Source: Ktedonobacteraceae bacterium
Lineage (GTDB): Bacteria; Chloroflexota; Ktedonobacteria; Ktedonobacterales; Ktedonobacteraceae
Length of the DNA stretch: 9,879 bases
Reading direction: 5' to 3'
Assembly: GCA_014896635.1 (NCBI GenBank)
Contig: JADBKA010000174.1
Location: 1-9,879 of the forward strand
Below the pieces are notes generated by a model. It made no database searches. It was given only the letters and a program-made list of their open reading frames with translations, and was not told the origin of the DNA. This document shows positions 6,724-9,879 of the stretch, in pieces (within the stretch, counting starts at the first letter, position 1; each line of letters begins with the position of its first letter). The position numbers and the translations under genes are program-made.

Positions 6724-7892
6724 TTCACACTCTCCTTTAATAGGGAACGGGCAATGATCAACTGCTGTACTTCAGTCGCGCCTTCATAGATGCGCAGCGC
6801 GCGGATCTCGCGGTAGAGGCGCTCGGCGATCTCTCCGCGTTTCACTCCCCGGCCACCAAAGAGCTGCACGGCGTCGTCAATCACGCGCTGAGCCGACTCG
6901 GTGGCTGCCATCTTCGCCATTGCTACCTCACGTGCCGCCGGACACTCACCAGTATCGTGCAGCCAGGCTGCCTGCCAGGTCAGCAGTGCGCTGGCTTCGA
7001 GCGCGGTTGCCATGCCGGCGAGCTTTGCCTGCGTGATTTGCATATCTGCCAGCGTCCGACCGAACATACGGCGCGCGCGCACGTGTTGTAAGGACTCGTC
7101 TAGCGCCCGGCGAGCAAAACCAATTGCTGCCGCTGCTACCGAGGCGCGAAAGATATCAAGGGTCTGCATAGCAATCTTGAAGCCATCGCCGGGCGTGCCG
7201 AGCATGCTGCTCGCAGGGACACGGCACTCATCGAGGCGCAGGGTTGCTAGAGGATGAGGAGCGATAACGCTGATCCGTTCTGCAATCGACAGGCCGGGGG
7301 TATCAGCCGGTACAACAAAGGCGGAGATGCCCTTTGCGCCGGAGATGTTTTCGCTGCGCGCGAAGACGGTGTAAAAGTCGGCGATGCCCCCATTGGAGAT
7401 CCATGTTTTGACGCCGTTTAAACGATAGCTCTCGCCGTCTCGGATGGCTGTGGTAGTGAGCGCGGCAGCGTCCGAGCCAGCTTCCGGTTCGGAGAGCGCG
7501 AAGGCCGCAATACATTTTCCGGCAGCGACGCGCGGCAGGTAGTGCTGCCGGAGTTCGGGCGTGCCTGCGAGGGTAATCGCGCCGCTGCCCAGGCCCTGCA
7601 TGGCGAAGGCGAAATCCGCCAGGCCAGCATGGTAGGCGAGGGTCTCACGGATGATGCACAGGGAGCGCACATCCAGGCGGGGCAACGCGCCGCCGAAGTC
7701 GGCAGGGACGCAGTAGCGCAGCCAGCCGGCTTCACCCAGGGCTGTGACGAGTGCGCGGCAGCGTGCATCCGTCTCTTGCGGCGTCTCCGGTTCTTGCGAC
7801 TTACTCGCTGGCAAGCTGGCGGCGCACCAGTCGGCGAGGTTACGTGCGAGCTGGCGGTGTGCGTCGTCGAAGAAAGGTAAGTCGTAGCGCAT
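6720..7892 (-). CDS. Acyl-CoA dehydrogenase
   Basis: This 390-residue protein is a full-length acyl-CoA dehydrogenase using FAD. It shows the FAD/substrate motif [10 protein letters not shown] (132-141), WISNGG (164-169), the R-x-x-FG helix ([12 protein letters not shown], 274-285), QLFGGRGV (343-350) and the catalytic base Glu370 in [10 protein letters not shown], the position used by medium- and short-chain enzymes. It would oxidise an acyl-CoA to a 2-enoyl-CoA, here probably a reduced or ring-opened derivative of 2-aminobenzoyl-CoA. The start at 7892 has AAGGGAG 8 nt upstream, within the end of the crotonase gene, from which it is separated by 3 bp. The stop overlaps the ligase start. Acyl-CoA dehydrogenases accompany 2-aminobenzoyl-CoA clusters described in Azoarcus evansii; the exact substrate here is inference. 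Confidence 0.92.
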   Translation of the reverse strand: MRYDLPFFDDAHRQLARNLADWCAASLPASKSQEPETPQETDARCRALVTALGEAGWLRYCVPADFGGALPRLDVRSLCIIRETLAYHAGLADFAFAMQGLGSGAITLAGTPELRQHYLPRVAAGKCIAAFALSEPEAGSDAAALTTTAIRDGESYRLNGVKTWISNGGIADFYTVFARSENISGAKGISAFVVPADTPGLSIAERISVIAPHPLATLRLDECRVPASSMLGTPGDGFKIAMQTLDIFRASVAAAAIGFARRALDESLQHVRARRMFGRTLADMQITQAKLAGMATALEASALLTWQAAWLHDTGECPAAREVAMAKMAATESAQRVIDDAVQLFGGRGVKRGEIAERLYREIRALRIYEGATEVQQLIIARSLLKESVK

Positions 7893-7895
7893 CGC

Positions 7896-8687
7896 TCAAT
7901 CTCCCTTGAATTCCGGCGGTTGCCTGGCGACGAACGCTTCATAAGCGCGGCGAAAGTCCTGTGTTTGCATGCAGATAGCCTGCGCTTCAGCTTCAGCCTC
8001 GATAGCCTCGTCCAGGCCCATTGCCCACTCCTGATGCAGCATCTTTTTCGTCATGGCATGGGCGAACGTGGGGCCGCTGGCGAGGCTGGCGGCCATCTCC
8101 TGCGCTCTGGGGAGCAGCTCTTCTGGCGGGTAGAGCGCATTAAAAAAGCCCCAGCTCAGTCCTTCAGTGGCGGAGAGTGTGCGCCCGCTATAGAGCAGTT
8201 CGGCTGCGCGACCCTGTCCAATGACGCGCGGCAGAAGCGCGCAGGCGCCCATGTCGCAGCCGGCCAGCCCGACGCGCGTGAAGAGAAATGACGTTTTGCA
8301 CTCTGGCGTCCCATAGCGCAGATCTGAGGCGAGCGCCAGCATCGCGCCCGCGCCGGCGCATACACCGTCAACGGCGGCGATAATCGGCTGCGAACAGGCT
8401 CGCATAAACTTGACAAGTTCACCGGTCATGCATGTGAATTGCAGTAGCTCAGGCATGGTCATGCGCGTCAGCGGGCCGATGATCTCATGCACATCACCAC
8501 CGGAGCAGAAATTGCCGCCGGCTCCGGTGAGCACAACGGCCCTGATTGTGCTGTCATGGACAAGATCGCGGAAGAGATCGCGCAGGGCCGCATACAACTC
8601 GAAAGTCAACGCATTCTTCTTCTGCGGGCGATTCAACGTGATGGTGGCGACGCTGCCTGCCACCTGCCATAAAAAGTGCTGTGTCAC
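7896..8687 (-). CDS. Crotonase-fold protein, isomerase- or hydrolase-like (lacks both hydratase glutamates)
   Basis: This 263-residue crotonase-superfamily protein begins with GTG at 8687, supported by AAGGAG 8 nt upstream. The oxyanion features CSGGD (61-65) and CAGAG (110-114) are present. At the two positions of the hydratase glutamates it has Met116 and Arg138, so simple water addition is unlikely. A single acid, Asp145 in [15 protein letters not shown], falls where the catalytic Asp/Glu of several other crotonases lies, for instance enoyl-CoA isomerases such as PaaG and 4-chlorobenzoyl-CoA dehalogenase. A double-bond isomerisation or a ring-opening reaction on the non-aromatic CoA intermediate would suit the pathway. 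It is the first gene of a tight three-gene operon with the acyl-CoA dehydrogenase and ligase, and follows marR by 99 bp. Confidence 0.88.
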   Translation of the reverse strand: MTQHFLWQVAGSVATITLNRPQKKNALTFELYAALRDLFRDLVHDSTIRAVVLTGAGGNFCSGGDVHEIIGPLTRMTMPELLQFTCMTGELVKFMRACSQPIIAAVDGVCAGAGAMLALASDLRYGTPECKTSFLFTRVGLAGCDMGACALLPRVIGQGRAAELLYSGRTLSATEGLSWGFFNALYPPEELLPRAQEMAASLASGPTFAHAMTKKMLHQEWAMGLDEAIEAEAEAQAICMQTQDFRRAYEAFVARQPPEFKGD

Positions 8688-8733
8688 GACCTATGCTCCT
8701 TCATGCAACGTGGTGGCGTCCATACAATAGAAT

Positions 8734-8774
8734 CAGCTAAAGAGCTGTTTATTTTTATAGAAAACGTGAAACAG
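8734..8774. repeat. Two overlapping small inverted repeats upstream of the crotonase-dehydrogenase-ligase operon
   Basis: CTGTTT (8745-8750) and AAACAG (8769-8774) form a 6-bp dyad with an AT-rich 18-bp centre. CAGCT (8734-8738) and AGCTG (8743-8747) form a 5-bp dyad with a 4-nt spacer. They lie in the 99-bp gap between marR and the operon. I find no consensus promoter here; the best -10-like string, TATAAA (complement of 8754-8759), lacks a good -35. The operon may be read through from marR. Arms this short can arise by chance. Confidence 0.35.
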
Positions 8775-8786
8775 GTTACTCCATTG

Positions 8787-9287
8787 TTAGCCTGTTGAGG
8801 CGCTGATGTGCTGCTTCAGTTTGCCGAGCAAGTCATAGAGCTGGTGTTGTTCCTGTTCGGTCAGACCGCTCATCCAGTCATTGATCCAGGTGGCGTGTAC
8901 AGTTGCCATCTGCTCGAAGATGATGCGGCCTTTAGCAGTAAGACGTACGATCTTGGCGCGGCGGTCTTCGGGCGGCGTGATGCGCTCAACCAGGCCATCG
9001 CGCTCCAGGTTATCGGTGATGCCGGTGACGTTACCGCCTGAGACCATCAGGCGCTGTGAGAGTTCGCCCATGCTGATGCCATCGGGGAAGCGGGCGAGCT
9101 GCGCCATCAGGTCGAAACGGGGAAGGGTTGTATCAAATTCGCTACGCAGCCGACTGCTGACCTGGTTCTCAATCAGCGTTGTGCAACTGAGCAGGCGCAG
9201 CCATACGCGGAGAGCGTCATGCTCTGCCGATGCGTGCTTCGTAGAAGAGAGCGTATCGCTTGTCGAAGAAGCATCTTGAGAGGTCAT
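8787..9287 (-). CDS. MarR-family transcriptional regulator
   Basis: This 166-residue protein is a MarR regulator, which as a dimer binds palindromic DNA through a winged helix-turn-helix. The core runs from ISMGELSQRL (helix 2-3, 71-80) through SGGNVTGITDNLERDGLVER (recognition helix, 83-102) to the wing TPPEDRRAKIVRLTAKG (104-120), with dimerisation helices at both ends. The start at 9287 follows AAAGGAG 12 nt upstream. A longer in-frame start at 9395 is rejected because it would fall inside the promoter. The first 23 residues are rich in Ser, Thr and Asp and look disordered. Its promoter shares a 32-bp element with the monooxygenase gene, suggesting autoregulation and control of the pathway. 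Several MarR regulators of aromatic catabolism (CouR, for example) respond to CoA thioesters; 2-aminobenzoyl-CoA as ligand is my inference. Confidence 0.9.
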   Translation of the reverse strand: MTSQDASSTSDTLSSTKHASAEHDALRVWLRLLSCTTLIENQVSSRLRSEFDTTLPRFDLMAQLARFPDGISMGELSQRLMVSGGNVTGITDNLERDGLVERITPPEDRRAKIVRLTAKGRIIFEQMATVHATWINDWMSGLTEQEQHQLYDLLGKLKQHISASTG

Positions 9288-9373
9288 TGCGCGGTGTTTC
9301 TCCTTTCGCAGGACTGCGTGCGGAACTTTGTTATCTATGAGCGTCGTGGGAGATCTGTATAATCTCTGCGAAC

Positions 9374-9406
9374 ATTTTAGATAAAAATATTTCACATGTC
9401 AAGTAT
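9374..9406 (-). promoter_or_regulatory. Sigma-70-type promoter of marR, copy B of the shared 32-bp element
   Basis: On the minus strand TTGACA (complement of 9397-9402), a 17-bp spacer and TAAAAT (complement of 9374-9379) form a near-consensus promoter. A start near 9367 leaves about 80 nt before the marR ATG. Block 9375-9406 aligns without gaps to 2403-2434. Within it TTCACATGTCAA (9391-9402) is a palindrome with one mismatched pair, a plausible MarR half-site arrangement lying over the -35 box; the equivalent in copy A is less symmetric. Confidence 0.8.
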
Positions 9407-9422
9407 GCGTAAAGCGACGTAT

Positions 9423-9527
9423 GCTCCTGCTACCGATGGATCGAGACCAGGCTGTTTTAACCGGGGAGATGGTTACGGATACGAGGTTGGTGGTTGCATG
9501 GGGGGCATGTTATGTCACAGCAGGAGC
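9423..9527. repeat. 9-bp inverted repeat spanning the kynureninase-marR gap
   Basis: GCTCCTGCT (9423-9431) is the exact reverse complement of AGCAGGAGC (9519-9527), 87 bp apart. The right arm lies in the last codons of the kynureninase gene. No T-run follows in the direction of transcription, so this is not an ordinary terminator. It may be chance. Confidence 0.3.
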
Positions 9528-9879
9528 CTCGCTAGCATACTGCTCGTAGCGTCGCTCGACGACAATCTGTCGCAGGCGCATCACGGTAGTGTGGATATCG
9601 CGGAAAGAGGTGTAGAGAGGCGCGAGGCCCAGACGGATATTGTCAGGTGCGCGAAAATCGGGCAGGACGTTCTCCTGGAGCAGGGCCAGGTCGATGCGCA
9701 ATCCTTCACGGTGGCCGAGTGAGACATGGGAGCCGCGCCGGCGCACATCACGCGGCGAGTTCAGCGTAAAGCCCAGCGGCTCCAGTACAGTCTGCCAGAG
9801 CGCGATCAGGTACTCGCTCTGCTGTTCTGATTTTGCCCGCAGATTGTCCATACCGGCTTCCAGCAGCAGATCGACGCCC
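9510..9879 (-). CDS. kynU: Kynureninase, C-terminal part (gene runs off the right edge)
   Basis: About 123 codons are present, open to the window edge; the upstream residues GVDLLLEAG continue in frame before the internal Met, so the gene starts beyond 9879. The fragment carries hallmarks of kynureninase, a PLP enzyme that cleaves kynurenine to anthranilate and alanine (EC 3.7.1.3): MDNLRAKS, the segment RRGSHVSLGH, and DFRAPDNIRLGLAPLYTSF, which includes a conserved Arg thought to bind the substrate carboxylate. The PLP-binding Lys is in the missing part. Anthranilate is the substrate of the ligase encoded in this window, so this gene links tryptophan breakdown to the CoA-dependent route. 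It is on the same strand as marR, 114 bp or more upstream of the marR promoter. The stop is TAA at 9512-9510. Confidence 0.92.
   Translation of the reverse strand, partial: GVDLLLEAGMDNLRAKSEQQSEYLIALWQTVLEPLGFTLNSPRDVRRRGSHVSLGHREGLRIDLALLQENVLPDFRAPDNIRLGLAPLYTSFRDIHTTVMRLRQIVVERRYEQYASEAPAVT

Noticed and set aside
9288..9395. 36-codon N-terminal extension of the MarR protein from an ATG at 9395
   Set aside because: The ATG lies inside the spacer of the marR promoter, upstream of the predicted transcript start, and the ribosome site serves the ATG at 9287.

Overview
The window looks like part of a catabolic gene cluster for 2-aminobenzoate (anthranilate) that works through CoA thioesters, with the end of a kynureninase gene at its right edge. 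The key genes are a fused FAD monooxygenase/old-yellow-enzyme reductase of the 2-aminobenzoyl-CoA monooxygenase/reductase type and a benzoate/2-aminobenzoate-type CoA ligase. Around them sit an acyl-CoA dehydrogenase, two crotonase-fold proteins, a short-chain dehydrogenase, an alpha/beta hydrolase, a MarR regulator and the first codons of a probable RidA-type enamine/imine deaminase. Kynureninase makes anthranilate from kynurenine. The simplest reading is therefore tryptophan -> kynurenine -> anthranilate -> 2-aminobenzoyl-CoA -> dearomatised, beta-oxidised products, with no ring-cleaving dioxygenase.

Layout from left to right. On the minus strand, the 5' end of a RidA-like gene (1-43) lies just downstream of the monooxygenase/reductase gene (82-2352), probably in the same operon. 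A 256-bp regulatory gap (2353-2608) follows. On the plus strand come an alpha/beta hydrolase (2609-3412), a 144-bp regulatory gap rich in repeats, an enoyl-CoA hydratase (3557-4333) and an SDR dehydrogenase (4333-5091), the last two overlapping by one base. A minus-strand operon converges on the SDR with no spacer: CoA ligase (5092-6723), acyl-CoA dehydrogenase (6720-7892) and crotonase-fold isomerase-like protein (7896-8687). Upstream of it on the same strand are marR (8787-9287) and the 3' end of kynureninase (9510-9879).

The most notable regulatory signal is a 32-bp element found twice, upstream of the monooxygenase gene and upstream of marR. The two copies match at 26 of 32 positions. Each contains TTGACA, a 17-bp spacer and TAAAAT, oriented into the respective gene. 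This suggests the MarR protein controls both its own gene and the dearomatising enzyme, perhaps in response to a CoA thioester. Two other promoter gaps carry perfect inverted repeats (8 bp with a 4-nt spacer; 12 bp with a 73-nt spacer).

Organism: a moderately GC-rich, aerobic, heterotrophic bacterium with clear Shine-Dalgarno sites and AT-rich sigma-70-type promoters. My impression is of a soil-type lineage such as Ktedonobacteria (Chloroflexota), but nothing in the window proves this. I see no rRNA, tRNA, CRISPR, insertion sequence or phage signature. No convincing intrinsic terminator is visible.
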